Part shown: piece after piece, positions 50,401 through 60,555 of the stretch | Numbering within the stretch: position 1 is the stretch's first letter | Layout: each line of letters opens with the position of its first letter | Source of the DNA: Rhizobium sp. 32-5/1 | Lineage (GTDB): Bacteria > Pseudomonadota > Alphaproteobacteria > Rhizobiales > Rhizobiaceae | DNA length: 64,000 nt | Assembly (NCBI RefSeq): GCF_029537235.1 | Contig: NZ_CP120638.1 | Span: forward strand, 2,792,501-2,856,500 | Direction: 5' to 3' | The notes under the pieces: model-generated | Seen by the model: only the letters and a program-made list of their open reading frames with translations | What the model was told of the DNA's origin: nothing | The model's database searches: none | Program-made: the position numbers and the translations under genes

Positions 50401-50418
50401 ATACAAAAACGTTTGTAT
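50401..50418. promoter_or_regulatory. TetR/AcrR-type operator upstream of the RND pump genes
   Basis: ATACAAA-AACG-TTTGTAT is a perfect palindrome with 7-bp arms. It is 120 nt before the adaptor start and resembles known AcrR/AmeR-type boxes. The likely ligand is the TetR protein encoded after the pump. The rest of 50319-50541 holds no gene. Confidence 0.65.
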
Positions 50419-50541
50419 ATTAGAGACACGCTTGCGAGGAGGCCTCTCCGCACGCGTGTCTCGGTGATTTTCAGGTACTCCGACCGCTGCTTTCGCCTCC
50501 CAGGAAACGCCCGGCCGAGCCTTTTTGATATGGATGAACCC

Positions 50542-51752
50542 ATGCGGATGAACCGACCGATCCTGGCTGTAACCACGGCCGCCCTTTTTGTTTTGGCAGG
50601 ATGCCAGGAAAAGGAGGAGCAACAGGCAGCGCCTGTCTATCCGCCGGCACAGGTTTCCGTGGTCACGACGAGTGCAGGGCCTGTGACGATCACCAATGAT
50701 CTTCCGGGCCGCATTGCCGCCACACGCGTCGCCGAGGTTCGTCCGCGGGTCACCGGTATCGTTATCCAGCGGGTCTTTGAACAGGGCTCCATGGTTCAGG
50801 AAGGCGACGTGCTCTACCGGATCGATCCTGCATCATTCCAGGTGCAGGTCGAAAGCGCAGAAGGCACGTTGCGCCGCGCCAAGGCAGTCCAGCTTCAGGC
50901 CAGGCAGTCGGCAGATCGTCAGGAGCAGCTGAAGAAATCAAACGTCGCCTCCGCCCAGCAATATGATGATGCCATTGCGACGTTGGCGCAGGCCGATGCC
51001 GATGTGGCCATTGCCGAAGCAGGCCTCGCCACCGCGAAGCTCAATTTGCAATATGCGAGCGTGACCGCGCCGATCAGCGGCCGTATCGGCCGTGCGCTGA
51101 TCACCGAAGGCGCGCTCGTCAGTGCCAATGGCAGCGAGAACCTGGCGACGATCCAGCAACTCGATCCTGTTTATGCCGACTTCACCCAGTCCGCGACCGA
51201 TCTTATCCGGCTGCGCAAGGCCATGAAGACCGGCGCCGTTTCCGGCGATCCGAACGAGGCAAAGGTGCACCTTCTGATGGATGACGGCAGCGCCTATCCG
51301 CATGTCGGTCGGCTGCTGTTTTCCGAGGCTGCCGTCGATGAAACGACGGGGCAGGTGACGCTGCGCGGCGAGTTCCCCAATCCGGACGGCGATCTTCTGC
51401 CGGGCATGTATGTCCGCGTGCTGATCGAGCAGGGTATCGAGCAGAACGCCATCAGCGTGCCGGCGCAGGCCATCCAGCGCGATACCGCCGGCAATGCACA
51501 GGTTTACGTCGTCAAGCCCGACGATACGGCCGAATTGCGCCCGGTCACGACTGGCCAGGTCTCCGGAGACCGCTGGGTGATTTCCAAGGGTTTGAATGTC
51601 GGTGAAAAGGTCGTCGTCGAAGGATTCCAGAAGGTTGGGCCTGGCGCCAAGGTTGTACCCTCGGATTGGAAGCCAACGGAGGCTGCGGCCTCGACCGAGG
51701 CCAAGCCCGCGGATGGTGAAACCAAGGCCGCCCCTCCGAAGCGGCCAAATGA
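50542..51752 (+). CDS. RND efflux periplasmic adaptor (AcrA/MexA type), probable one-base break at the 3' end
   Basis: A lipoprotein adaptor; the signal ends in a lipobox (LFVLAGCQ). Barrel-sandwich, alpha-hairpin and beta-barrel domains follow (EVRPRVTGIVIQRVFEQGS, LYRIDPASFQVQVESAE, YASVTAPISGRIGRALI, GDLLPGMYVRVLIEQG, VVVEGFQKVGPGAKV). As written, the frame runs to 52035, 270 nt inside the pump gene, with a basic nonsense-like tail. One additional A in the AAA at 51747 gives a TGA at 51752. That leaves AGGATCTGATCG before the pump ATG and a 403-residue protein, which is the expected arrangement. Confidence 0.88.
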
Positions 51753-51763
51753 GGATCTGATCG

Positions 51764-54700
51764 ATGCCCAGTTTCTTTATCGATCGCCCGATCTTCGCAT
51801 GGGTCGTTGCGATCTTCATCATGCTGGCAGGGGTGATTTCCATCCCGCTTCTGCCGATTTCACAATATCCGAACGTTGCACCGCCGCAGATCTCGATCAA
51901 CACCACCTATCCCGGCGCCTCCTCGGAAGAAACCTACCAGAGCGTCAGCCGTCTCATCGAGAACGAGTTGAACGGCATCGACGGTCTGCAATATTTCGAA
52001 TCGACCTCGAGTTCCGCAGGCTCCGTCAGCATTGATGTCACCTTTGCGCCGGGTACGGATTCCGGAGATGCCGCCATTGATGTCCAGAACCGTGTCCGCC
52101 GCGTCGAGCCGCGCCTGCCGGATTCCGTCCGGCAGCAGGGCATTGAGGTCGAGGAGGCCGGCTCAGGCTTCCTGATGATCGTGGCGCTTACGTCGACCGA
52201 TGGTTCGATGGATGCGGTCGCGCTCGGCGACTATCTCAGCCGTAACGTCCTGAACGAGGTGCAGCGCGTCGAAGGCGTTGGCCGCGCCCAGCTGTTCTCG
52301 ACGGAACGCTCGATGCGCATCTGGCTTGATCCCGACAAGATGGTCGGCCTCAACCTGACGACGGGTGATGTCACCGCCGCCATCGGGGCACAGAACGCAC
52401 AGATCGCCTCCGGCAGCATCGGCGCGCAGCCAAACCCGATCAATCAGCAGGTTAGCGCTTCGGTTCTGGTCAAGGGTCAGTTGACCTCGGCCGACGAATT
52501 TGGCGCGATCGTCCTGCGTGCCAACCCGGACGGGTCGGCGGTTCGCCTTCGTGACGTCGCCCGCATCGAGATCGGCGGCCAGAGCTACTCGTTCTCGACG
52601 CGTCTCAACGGCAAGCCATCCGCCGCTATCGGCGTACAGCTGACGCCGACCGGCAATGCGCTCAACACCTCCACCGCGATCAAGGCGCGTCTGGATGAAC
52701 TGGCGCGTTTCTTCCCGCCCGGTGTCGAATATGCGATCCCTTACGATACCTCGCCCTTCGTGGCTATCTCGATCGAAAAGGTGCTGCACACGCTGCTCGA
52801 AGCGGTCGCGCTCGTCTTCCTCGTGATGTTCCTGTTCCTGCAGAACATCCGCTACACGATCATCCCCACGCTTGTCGTGCCGGTTGCCCTGATGGGCACC
52901 TGCGCCGCCATGCTGGCTATGGGCTTCTCGATCAACGTGCTGACCATGTTTGGCATGGTGCTTGCCATCGGCATTCTCGTCGATGACGCGATCATCGTCG
53001 TCGAAAACGTCGAGCGCATCATGTCCGAGGAAGGGCTGACGCCGAAGGAAGCGACCCGCAAGGCGATGAAGCAGATCACCGGTGCCGTCATCGGCATCAC
53101 ACTGGTGTTGTCTGCGGTGTTCATTCCGATGGCCTTCTTCCCCGGCGCCGTCGGCGTCATCTACCAGCAGTTCTCGCTCACCATGGTCGTCTCGATCCTG
53201 TTCTCGGCGCTGCTCGCGCTGACGCTGACGCCGGCGCTCTGCGCCAGCTTCCTGAAGCAGGTACCGAAAGGCCATCACCACGCCAAGCGCGGTTTCTTCG
53301 GCCTGTTCAACCGTGGCTTCGACAAGGCGTCGCACCGTTACAGCGGCTGGGTCTCGAGCATGATCCGCCGCACAGGTCGCTTCATGCTGGTCTATGTCGT
53401 CCTGCTCGGCGGCCTCGGCTATCTGTTCCTGCAGCTGCCGTCGTCCTTTCTCCCGGATGAGGACCAGGGCTTCGTCATCGTCTCCATGCAGCTGCCGTCG
53501 GAAGCGACCGGCAACCGCACCACGGAGGTGATCGAGCAGGCCGAGGCGATCTTCGGCAAGGAGGAAGCGGTCGATCGCATCATCGCGATCAGCGGCTTCT
53601 CCTTTTCCGGTACCGGCCAGAATGCCGGCCTTGCCTTCGTGACGCTGAAGGACTGGAGCGAACGCGATGCCAACAATGTCGCCAGCGCCATTGCCGGCAG
53701 GGCTTCCGGTGCGATGAGCCAGATCAAGGACGCCATCGCCTTTGCTCTGTCGCCCCCGCCCATCCAGGGACTTGGCACCACCAACGGCTTTGCCTTCCGT
53801 CTCCAGGATCGCGGTGGTCAGGGTGCCGTTGCACTGGCTGCGGCCCGAGACCAGCTTCTGGGACTTGCGGCCCAGAGCCAGATCGTCTCCGGCGTGCGTG
53901 TCGATGGCCTGCCCGATGCAGCCCAGGTTGATCTCGTTATCGACCGCGAAAAGGCCAACACGTTCGGCGTTGCCTTTGCCGACATCAACTCGACGATCTC
54001 GACCAATCTCGGTTCGAGCTATGTCAACGACTTCCCGAATGCGGGCCGTCTGCAGCGCGTGACCGTCCAGGCGGACGAGAACAAGCGCATGCAGACCTCC
54101 GACCTGCTGAAGCTTAACGTGCGCAATTCGAATGGCGGCATGGTGCCGATTTCGGCCTTTGCCCACATCGAGTGGAAGAGCGGCCCGACCCAGACGATCG
54201 GTTATAACGGCTACCCGGCGGTGCGTATCAGCGGCCAGTCGAACCCCGGTTTCTCTTCCGGGGAAGCCATTGCCGAGATGGAGCGCCTTGCCGGGCAATT
54301 GCCGGCCGGCTTCGGCTATGAATGGACCGGCCAATCGCGCGAGGAAATCGCTTCGGGCACGCAGGCGCCATTGCTCATCGGGCTTTCCTGCCTGCTGATC
54401 TTCCTGTGCCTTGCAGCGCTCTATGAAAGCTGGAGCATCCCGGTCGCAGTCATGATGGTGGTGCCGCTCGGCGTCATCGGTTCGGTTCTTGCCGTGCTGA
54501 TGCGCGACATGTCCAACGACGTGTATTTCAAGGTCGGCCTCATCGCGATCATCGGGCTTTCGGCCAAGAACGCCATCCTGATCATCGAGTTCGCCAAGGA
54601 ACTGCGCGAGAGTGGCAAGTCGCTGCTGGATGCGACGGTCGAGGCGGCGCATTTGCGTTTCCGGCCGATCCTGATGACCTCGCTTGCCTTTACGCTCGGC

Positions 54701-54910
54701 GTTCTACCGCTCGCCATCGCAACCGGCGCAAGTTCCGGCAGCCAGCGGGCGATCGGCACCGGCGTCATGGGCGGCATGATCTCGGCAACGGTGCTTGCGA
54801 TCTTCTTCGTTCCGGTCTTCTTCGTCTTCATCGCCGGGCTCTTCGAGCGGGGTCGGAAGAAAGAGACTGAAACCGCGACACCGACAGAGGCGCCCGCTGC
54901 CGGCGAATAA
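51764..54910 (+). CDS. RND multidrug efflux transporter (AcrB/MexB, HAE1 family)
   Basis: A 1048-residue inner-membrane pump that expels hydrophobic or amphiphilic drugs using the proton gradient. MPSFFIDRPIFAWVVAIFIM is the family N-terminus. Membrane helix 4 has GILVDDAIIVVENVERIM with the two proton-relay Asp. Helix 10 has GLSAKNAILIIEFAKEL with the Lys. Porter-domain sequence such as TTYPGASSEETYQSVS and QVPKGHHH lies between. The coding frame is intact. It works with the adaptor upstream and an outer-membrane TolC protein not encoded in this window. Confidence 0.97.
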   Translation: MPSFFIDRPIFAWVVAIFIMLAGVISIPLLPISQYPNVAPPQISINTTYPGASSEETYQSVSRLIENELNGIDGLQYFESTSSSAGSVSIDVTFAPGTDSGDAAIDVQNRVRRVEPRLPDSVRQQGIEVEEAGSGFLMIVALTSTDGSMDAVALGDYLSRNVLNEVQRVEGVGRAQLFSTERSMRIWLDPDKMVGLNLTTGDVTAAIGAQNAQIASGSIGAQPNPINQQVSASVLVKGQLTSADEFGAIVLRANPDGSAVRLRDVARIEIGGQSYSFSTRLNGKPSAAIGVQLTPTGNALNTSTAIKARLDELARFFPPGVEYAIPYDTSPFVAISIEKVLHTLLEAVALVFLVMFLFLQNIRYTIIPTLVVPVALMGTCAAMLAMGFSINVLTMFGMVLAIGILVDDAIIVVENVERIMSEEGLTPKEATRKAMKQITGAVIGITLVLSAVFIPMAFFPGAVGVIYQQFSLTMVVSILFSALLALTLTPALCASFLKQVPKGHHHAKRGFFGLFNRGFDKASHRYSGWVSSMIRRTGRFMLVYVVLLGGLGYLFLQLPSSFLPDEDQGFVIVSMQLPSEATGNRTTEVIEQAEAIFGKEEAVDRIIAISGFSFSGTGQNAGLAFVTLKDWSERDANNVASAIAGRASGAMSQIKDAIAFALSPPPIQGLGTTNGFAFRLQDRGGQGAVALAAARDQLLGLAAQSQIVSGVRVDGLPDAAQVDLVIDREKANTFGVAFADINSTISTNLGSSYVNDFPNAGRLQRVTVQADENKRMQTSDLLKLNVRNSNGGMVPISAFAHIEWKSGPTQTIGYNGYPAVRISGQSNPGFSSGEAIAEMERLAGQLPAGFGYEWTGQSREEIASGTQAPLLIGLSCLLIFLCLAALYESWSIPVAVMMVVPLGVIGSVLAVLMRDMSNDVYFKVGLIAIIGLSAKNAILIIEFAKELRESGKSLLDATVEAAHLRFRPILMTSLAFTLGVLPLAIATGASSGSQRAIGTGVMGGMISATVLAIFFVPVFFVFIAGLFERGRKKETETATPTEAPAAGE

Positions 54911-54914
54911 TCTT

Positions 54915-54940
54915 AAAGGCCCGTCTCACGGCGGGCCTTT
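54915..54940 (+). terminator. Terminator after the RND pump gene
   Basis: AAAGGCCCG / CGGGCCTTT stem with an 8-nt loop and terminal T residues, right after the pump stop. It separates the pump operon from the repressor gene. Confidence 0.8.
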
Positions 54941-54961
54941 CTGCTGATGACAGGAGGCACC

Positions 54962-55582
54962 ATGCGTAGGACCAAGGCCGAAGCGGAGGAAACCCGGCAC
55001 AGAATCCTCAACGCTGCGGAGCGGGTCTTCTACGCCAAGGGCGTATCGAATGCGACGCTGGAGGATGTTGCCGGTGAAGCTGGCGTCACCCGCGGCGCAA
55101 TCTACTGGCATTTCGCCAACAAGACGGATCTGTTTCTTGCACTCTACAACTCGGTGAAGATCCCGCAGGAAGACATGCTGGAGCCTGATGGTGCAGGCGG
55201 GGATACCGATGCGCTGGCCTTTATTGAAAAGAATGTCGCGGAATGGCTCGACGTCATGGAAATGGACGAACAGCGGCAACGCATCCTGTCCATCCTGTTG
55301 CGCTGCGACTATGGCGACGATCTGGCGCCTGTGCTGGAGCGTCAGCAGGAGGTTGACGAGCACCACACGAAGCTGTTGGTCAATGCCTTTGCCTCGGCCA
55401 TGGCGAGCGGTGATCTCGATGCGCGCTGGACGCCGCAATCCGCCGCTAAGGCCCTGCGCTGGATGATGAAGGGCCTATGCAGCGAATGGCTGCTCTTCGG
55501 AAAACGATTCGATCTTGCGACCGAGGGCCGGGAAGGTCTGCGCCGGCTTTTCGACAGCTTCCGCCAGACGGCCGCCGACTGA
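54962..55582 (+). CDS. TetR-family repressor (AcrR type) of the RND pump
   Basis: 206 residues. The N-terminus (MRRTKAEAEETRHRILNAAE, then VFYAKGVSNATLEDVAGEAG and VTRGAIYWHFANK) is classic AcrR/TtgR HTH. The C-terminal ligand pocket domain contains WMMKGLCSEWLLFG. The ATG 54962 follows CAGGAGGCACC. It is placed after the pump and is the likely ligand of the palindrome at 50401. Confidence 0.93.
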   Translation: MRRTKAEAEETRHRILNAAERVFYAKGVSNATLEDVAGEAGVTRGAIYWHFANKTDLFLALYNSVKIPQEDMLEPDGAGGDTDALAFIEKNVAEWLDVMEMDEQRQRILSILLRCDYGDDLAPVLERQQEVDEHHTKLLVNAFASAMASGDLDARWTPQSAAKALRWMMKGLCSEWLLFGKRFDLATEGREGLRRLFDSFRQTAAD

Positions 55583-55591
55583 CATTCTGTG

Positions 55592-56567
55592 TCAGGCGGT
55601 CGTCGCCTTGAATTTGCTCATCAGATACGGACCGGACAGGATGGGCGGATATTTCGCCGTTTCGCCCGGCAAAAGGCAGGCGTCGAGCACGCTGATCTCC
55701 GCGGCCCAATTCGGCTGGTGAAAGAAGGCGAGCGATTGCCTGCGTGCCATGCCGCCCTCATCGGGCGACGGATTGACGACGCGATGCAGCGTGGAGATCC
55801 AGCGATCATTGGTCCAGCGCGCCATCAGGTCGCCGATATTGATGACGAAGGCACCATCAACTGGCGGCACGGGCGTCCAGCTCCCATCGGGCGTGATGAT
55901 CTCCAAACCCTTCGAGCCCGCCTGCGGCAGAAGGATCGTCAGGCTGCCATAATCCGTATGGGCGCCGGCACGCAGCTGCCCGGCTTTTGGCGGCACATGC
56001 TGCTCTGGATAATTCAACGCCCGAAGCGCGCTGATCGGCGTATCGATGAACCGTTCGAAATAGGTTTCCGGCAGATTCAGCGCCACCGCGAAGAGCCGCA
56101 TGACCCTGGCAGCGAGATCCTCCAGCGCCGCATAATAGCCCGTCCAGGCATCGAAGAAACCGGCAGGCTGGGCCGGCCAGATCGTCGGGGCGTAGCAGAA
56201 GGCCAGCGCTTCCGGATCGGTGATGGGGGCGGCCGCACAACAGGACCGCCGTTGAAGCTCTCCTTGAGATCGGGTGGGCTGTCGATGTCGCGCGACTTCG
56301 CCAGCGCTTCCAGTTCCGGCCCGAGATAGCCGTAGGGATACCCCTTGTAGGGCGCCCGCGCCTTTTGCTTTGCCTCCGGAGAAGATCGAAGAAGTCCCGG
56401 GCTTTTTCCCAAACGCCGTCGATCACCGCCTGCGGCACGCCGTGATTGCGGATCGCCAGAAACCCGGTGCTCCGGCAGATGTCGTCGACCACCCGGCCCA
56501 AACGCTGCTTTTCGGCGGCATCGCCCGTCTCGAAGGCCAGAAGGTCGAATACGGGAAATTGCTGCAT
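55592..56567 (-). CDS. Isopenicillin-N-synthase-like 2-oxoglutarate/Fe(II) oxygenase, two one-base breaks
   Basis: Restored length is 325 residues. The N-terminal DIOX_N domain (FPVFDLLAFETGD, FLAIRNHGVPQAVIDGVWEK) breaks after DFFDL near 56388. YKGYPYGYLGPELEALAKSR then follows in a second frame. After a second break near 56225 (five G, six expected) come ITDPEALAFCYAP and MRLFAVALNLPETYFERFID. The catalytic part has AGAHTDYGSLTIL (HxD), DRWISTLHRVVNP (distal His) and RRQSLAFF (2-oxoglutarate Arg). Substrates of bacterial members are mostly unknown. It ends 10 nt from the convergent tetR gene. Confidence 0.85.
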
Positions 56568-56594
56568 CAGATCTGCTCCGGTTTGGGAGGGTGC

Positions 56595-59500
56595 TCAATG
56601 CGCCTCGTCCCAGTTGTGGGCAGCGCGGGCATCGACCTTCAGGGGCACGCGCATGTCGAGCGCCGGCATGGCGGCGTTTTCCATGACCGAGACGACGAGC
56701 GGAATGGTTTGCTCGACATCGGCATCCTCGACCTCGAAGATCAATTCGTCATGCACCTGCAAAAGCATCCGGGCGCGGTCGGCCAAGCCTGCATCCTTCA
56801 AGGCCGGCTCCATGCGGATCATGGCGCGGCGGATGATATCGGCTGCGGACCCTTGAATCGGCGCATTGATCGCGGCGCGTTCGTTGAAGGCGCGCATGGA
56901 CGGGTTCGACGAGCGGATTTCCGGGTAGTGCGCTCGGCGCCCGAAGATCGTCTCGACATAGCCGTTCTCGCGGGCAAAGGCCTTGGTAGAATCCATATAG
57001 TCGCGGATACCGGGGAAGCGCTCGAAATACTTCTTGATGTAATCGCCGGCTTCGGACCGCTCGATCGACAGCTGGTTGGCAAGGCCGAAGGCCGATATGC
57101 CGTAGATGATGCCGAAGTTGATCGCCTTGGCGCGGCGGCGGATTTCGCTCGGCATGCCCTCGACGGGAACACCGAACATTTCCGATGCCGTCATGGCATG
57201 GATATCGATGCCGTCGGCGAAGGCCTGGCGCAATTGCGGAATGTCGGCGACATGGGCGAGAACCCGCAGTTCGATCTGGCTGTAGTCGGCCGAAACGAGC
57301 TTGTGGCCGGGGTAGAGACGAAGGCCGTGCGGATCTTGCGGCCTTCCGTGGTGCGTATCGGTATGTTCTGTAGGTTCGGATCGGAAGAGGAGAGGCGGCC
57401 GGTCGTCGTTGCAGCAAGCGCGTAGGAGGTATGGACGCGCTTGGTCTCAGGGTGGACGAAACCGGGTAGGGCGTCGGTATAGGTTGATTTGAGCTTGGTC
57501 AGCTGGCGCCAGTCGACGATCTTGCGCGGCAACGGATGCCCCTCGGCGGCCAGATCTTCCAACACCTGCGCCGAGGTCGACCACTGTCCGGTCTTGGTCT
57601 TCGAGCCGCCGGCCAGGCCCATGCGACCAAACAGGATGTCACCGAGTTGTTTCGGCGAGCCGATATTGAAAGTTTCGCCGGCCAGCGCATAGATGTCGTG
57701 TTCGTGCGCTGCTGCACCCTGCGCCAGTTCGCCGGAAAGCCGCGACAGGATTTGCCGGTCGACCGAAATACCGCGCTCTTCCATACGGGCCAGAACCGGC
57801 ACCAGTGGACGTTCAAGGCGCTCATAAACGGAGACGAGACCCTTGGATGCAAGCCGCGGCTTCAGCACATGCCAGAGCCTGAGGGTCACATCGGCATCCT
57901 CCGCGGCATAGGCCGTCGCCTTGTCGATCTCGACGTAATCGAAGGTTTGCGAGGACTTGCCGCTGCCGGTCACCGACTTGTAGCTGATCGGCTGATGGCC
58001 GAGCCAACGCTCGGACAGCGAATCCATGCCATGCGTTCCATTGCCCGCATCGACGACATAGGACATCAGCATCGTATCGTCGAAGCCTTGGATGGTGACT
58101 CCATGGCGCTTCATGACGAGGTAGTCGTATTTCAGGTTCTGCGCGACCTTCAGGACGGACGGATCTTCCAACAGGGCTTTGAGCCGTGGCAGCGCCTCAT
58201 TCATCGGGATCTGATCGGCTGCCAGTTTCACCCCATCGCTGAACAGGTCGTCGCCGCCGGTCTTGTGAAGCAGTGGCACATAGGCGGCCTTGATCGTCTT
58301 GCCCGACGGGTCCTTGTCATTGTCGGCGATCGCCAGCGAAAAACCCACAAGCTCGGCCTGCATCGCATCGAGCGAGGTCGTCTCTGTGTCAAAGGCAACA
58401 AGACCCGCGTCACGCGCATCAGCAATCCAGGCATCGAGCGTTGCGATATCACGGATCGCGACATAGCCGGCGTGGTCGATCTTCGCGGTGGCGAAGCTTT
58501 CGGCGCGTGCCTGGGCATGGGCCTGCGGCGTCTGGGTGTCGTGAGTGCCGTCAATCAGCACAGCCGCCGCTTGGGCAGCGCTGCCGCGTGCGGGCGAGGT
58601 GGAAGAGGAAAGCTCAGACGGTGCGGATGGACCGCCTGCCAGTTCGCCCTTGTCCAGGTCCGGTCCACGCGCCTCTGCGCCCCATTCGACAGGAACCTGT
58701 GCGGGTTCGACCACATCCGCATCCGTTTCCGTCGCCGCGGCGACCCGACGGGTCAGGGTCGTGAATTCCATGGCTTTGAGGAAGGCAATCAGACGCGGGC
58801 CGTCCTGCGTCTCCAAATGCAGCGCATCGAGATCCATATCGACAGGCGTGTCGATCTTCAGCGTTACAAGCTGGCGCGAGAGACGCGCGAGATCGGCATT
58901 GGCAATGATGTTCTCGCGGCGCTTGACCTGCTTGATCTCGCCGGCGCGGGCGAGAAGCGTGTCGAGATCGCCGAATTCCTCAAGCAGCTGTGCGGCGGTC
59001 TTCGGGCCGATGCCCGGAATGCCCGGCACGTTGTCGGTCGAATCGCCGGTCATCGCCTGCATGTCGATCATCTTTTCCGGCGGCACACCCCATTTCTCGA
59101 TCACTTCGGGGATCGAGATCTGCTTGTCCTTCATGCTGTCATACATCGACACATTGGCCGTTACGAGCTGCATCAGGTCCTTGTCGGAGGAGACGATCGT
59201 CACGTCGGCGCCGGTGGCTTCCGCCATCCGCGCATAGGTGGCGATGATATCGTCGGCCTCAAAGCCCTCCTTCTCGATGCAGGGCAGGTTGAAAGCGCGG
59301 GTCGCGTGGCGGATCAGGCCGAATTGCGGGATCAGGTCTTCCGGCGGGGCCGAGCGGTTGGCCTTGTACTTGTCGTAGAGCTCATTGCGGAAGGTTTTGG
59401 ACGAGTAGTCAAAGATGACGGCAAAATGCGTCGGCGTCACGCCGACGGACGTGTCGCGCGCGTCGGTGAGCAGCTTCCACAGCATGTTGCAGAAACCCGA

Positions 59501-59613
59501 GACGGCATTGACCGGCAATCCGTCCGACTTGCGGCTGAGCGGTGGTATGGCGTGGAAGGCACGGAAGATGAAGCCGGAGCCGTCGACGAGGAAGAGATGA
59601 TCACCTTTTTCAT
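56595..59613 (-). CDS. polA: DNA polymerase I, two one-base frame breaks
   Basis: Restores to 1006 residues with all three domains. The 5'-nuclease is residues ~1-300 (GFEADDIIATYARM, SSDKDLMQL, GDSTDNVPGIPGIGPKTA). The 3'-5' exonuclease is at ~390-570 with its DxE intact (VAFDTETTSLDAM). The polymerase is ~620-1006 (GRLSSSDPNLQNIPIRT, FGIIYGISAFGLA, LQVHDELIFEVE). The N-terminus needs one more A in A5 after ATG 59613, giving MKKGDHLFLVDGSG as in relatives. Motif A (VSADYSQIEL) is lost as written and returns with one more G near 57313. A 730-residue open frame on the other strand is an artefact of high GC. Confidence 0.93.
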
Positions 59614-59785
59614 GGGAAGAAGGGATAGCGCGGGCCGCGTTGGGCGTCCATATTTCAATTGCCGAGCTCGGATAATTTTCGAGCAGCAAATAAATGAGGG
59701 CCCTCACAGGAACGTTACTAATTTGTAATCCGGCTCCGGATGTGAATCCCTTGAAAAGCCACATTTGAAACCACAAATCTCAGTC

Positions 59786-59935
59786 AACGGCGTCTGAACA
59801 CGCCGTCATCTGGCGGATGGCCTGTCCCCCGCCGAAGCCGGATGTAAGGACAAAGGCCTATCCCCTCTCCGGGCCTTTGTCCCAGATTGACAAAACCGTC
59901 ATGGCCCCGCCTCCGCCATGACGGTTTTTGTCTTT
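59786..59935 (+). ncRNA. Small RNA between polA and marR (alpha-r7/Smr7C-like)
   Basis: Two strong hairpins stand in the gap between the divergent polA and marR genes. 59848-59882 has an 11-bp stem GGACAAAGGCC / GGCCTTTGTCC with loop TATCCCCTCTCCG. 59892-59928 has a 14-bp stem AAAACCGTCATGGC / GCCATGACGGTTTT followed by TTTTTGTCTTTT, a rho-independent terminator. No protein gene ends here in the plus direction, so an RNA gene is needed to explain the terminator. The rhizobial alpha-r7 family is, to my knowledge, found at this polA-marR position. The 5' end is set only by assuming ~150 nt. The pyrimidine-rich loops may pair with ribosome sites. Confidence 0.72.
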
Positions 59936-60026
59936 TAGTGATGTGCGTGCAACCCTTGCTGCATAAGGCTTTGGCCCTTCCATCGCTTGCAATGAATCTT
60001 GTTTTTAGGGGATTTTGGGCGTAACC

Positions 60027-60464
60027 ATGGGTATGGTCTTCAACCGGATGGATTCAGCAACATATCTGGCCAGCCTGCTGGCGAAGAATTTCTCCCGCGC
60101 CCTGCAGGAGAGAAGCCAAAAACTCGGCTTCGCGCCCGGACAGTTTCCCGTCCTGCTGGAATTATGGACCGAAGAAGGGCTCACGCAAAAGCAGCTCCTC
60201 GACAGGTTGGACATCGAGCAGGCGACGATGGCCAATACGCTTTCGCGCATGGAGCGGGATGGGTTGATCAATCGCCGCAAGCATCCGGACGACCGGCGTG
60301 CCCAGCAGATTTTTCTCACCGAAAAAGCAAAGTCCATGGAAGCGGATGCCAAGGCAGCAGCGCTTGCCGCAGACCAGTCGCTTCTGTCGGGCTTTCGCCG
60401 GTTCGAGCGCGAGCTGATGCTGGAATATATGCGCATGGCGATCGCCAACAGTGCGCGGAGCTGA
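60027..60464 (+). CDS. MarR-family transcriptional regulator
   Basis: A 145-residue winged-helix protein. The DNA-binding part is LTQKQLLDRLDIEQATMANT, then LSRMERDGLINRRKHPDDRR with the wing Asp-Arg pair, and AQQIFLTEKAKSM. The dimer helices at the two ends (LASLLAKNFSRALQERSQKL) are normal. ATG 60027 is used; the in-frame ATG at 60051 (MDSATYLASLL) is possible. Its target and ligand are unknown. Confidence 0.9.
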   Translation: MGMVFNRMDSATYLASLLAKNFSRALQERSQKLGFAPGQFPVLLELWTEEGLTQKQLLDRLDIEQATMANTLSRMERDGLINRRKHPDDRRAQQIFLTEKAKSMEADAKAAALAADQSLLSGFRRFERELMLEYMRMAIANSARS

Positions 60465-60555
60465 TGGCGCGTTTTTGCCATCCATCAAAATATTTTACTT
60501 AAACGTGCCGCGATTCCTCTCTACGGTCCGCCGCAACGAGAAGGATTCTGCAAAA

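Noticed and set aside
51764-52035. Adaptor protein reading frame running 270 nt into the pump gene (possible overlapping or fused gene)
   Set aside because: The tail has no family likeness, and one added A in the run at 51747 gives a stop just before the pump ribosome site; a base loss explains it better.
52163-54652. 829-codon open frame opposite the RND pump gene
   Set aside because: Antisense shadow of a highly biased coding sequence; the pump on the other strand is certain.
57536-59728. 730-codon open frame opposite polA
   Set aside because: It mirrors the codon pattern of polA in GC-rich DNA, has Arg/His/Gly-rich low-information sequence and no ribosome site.
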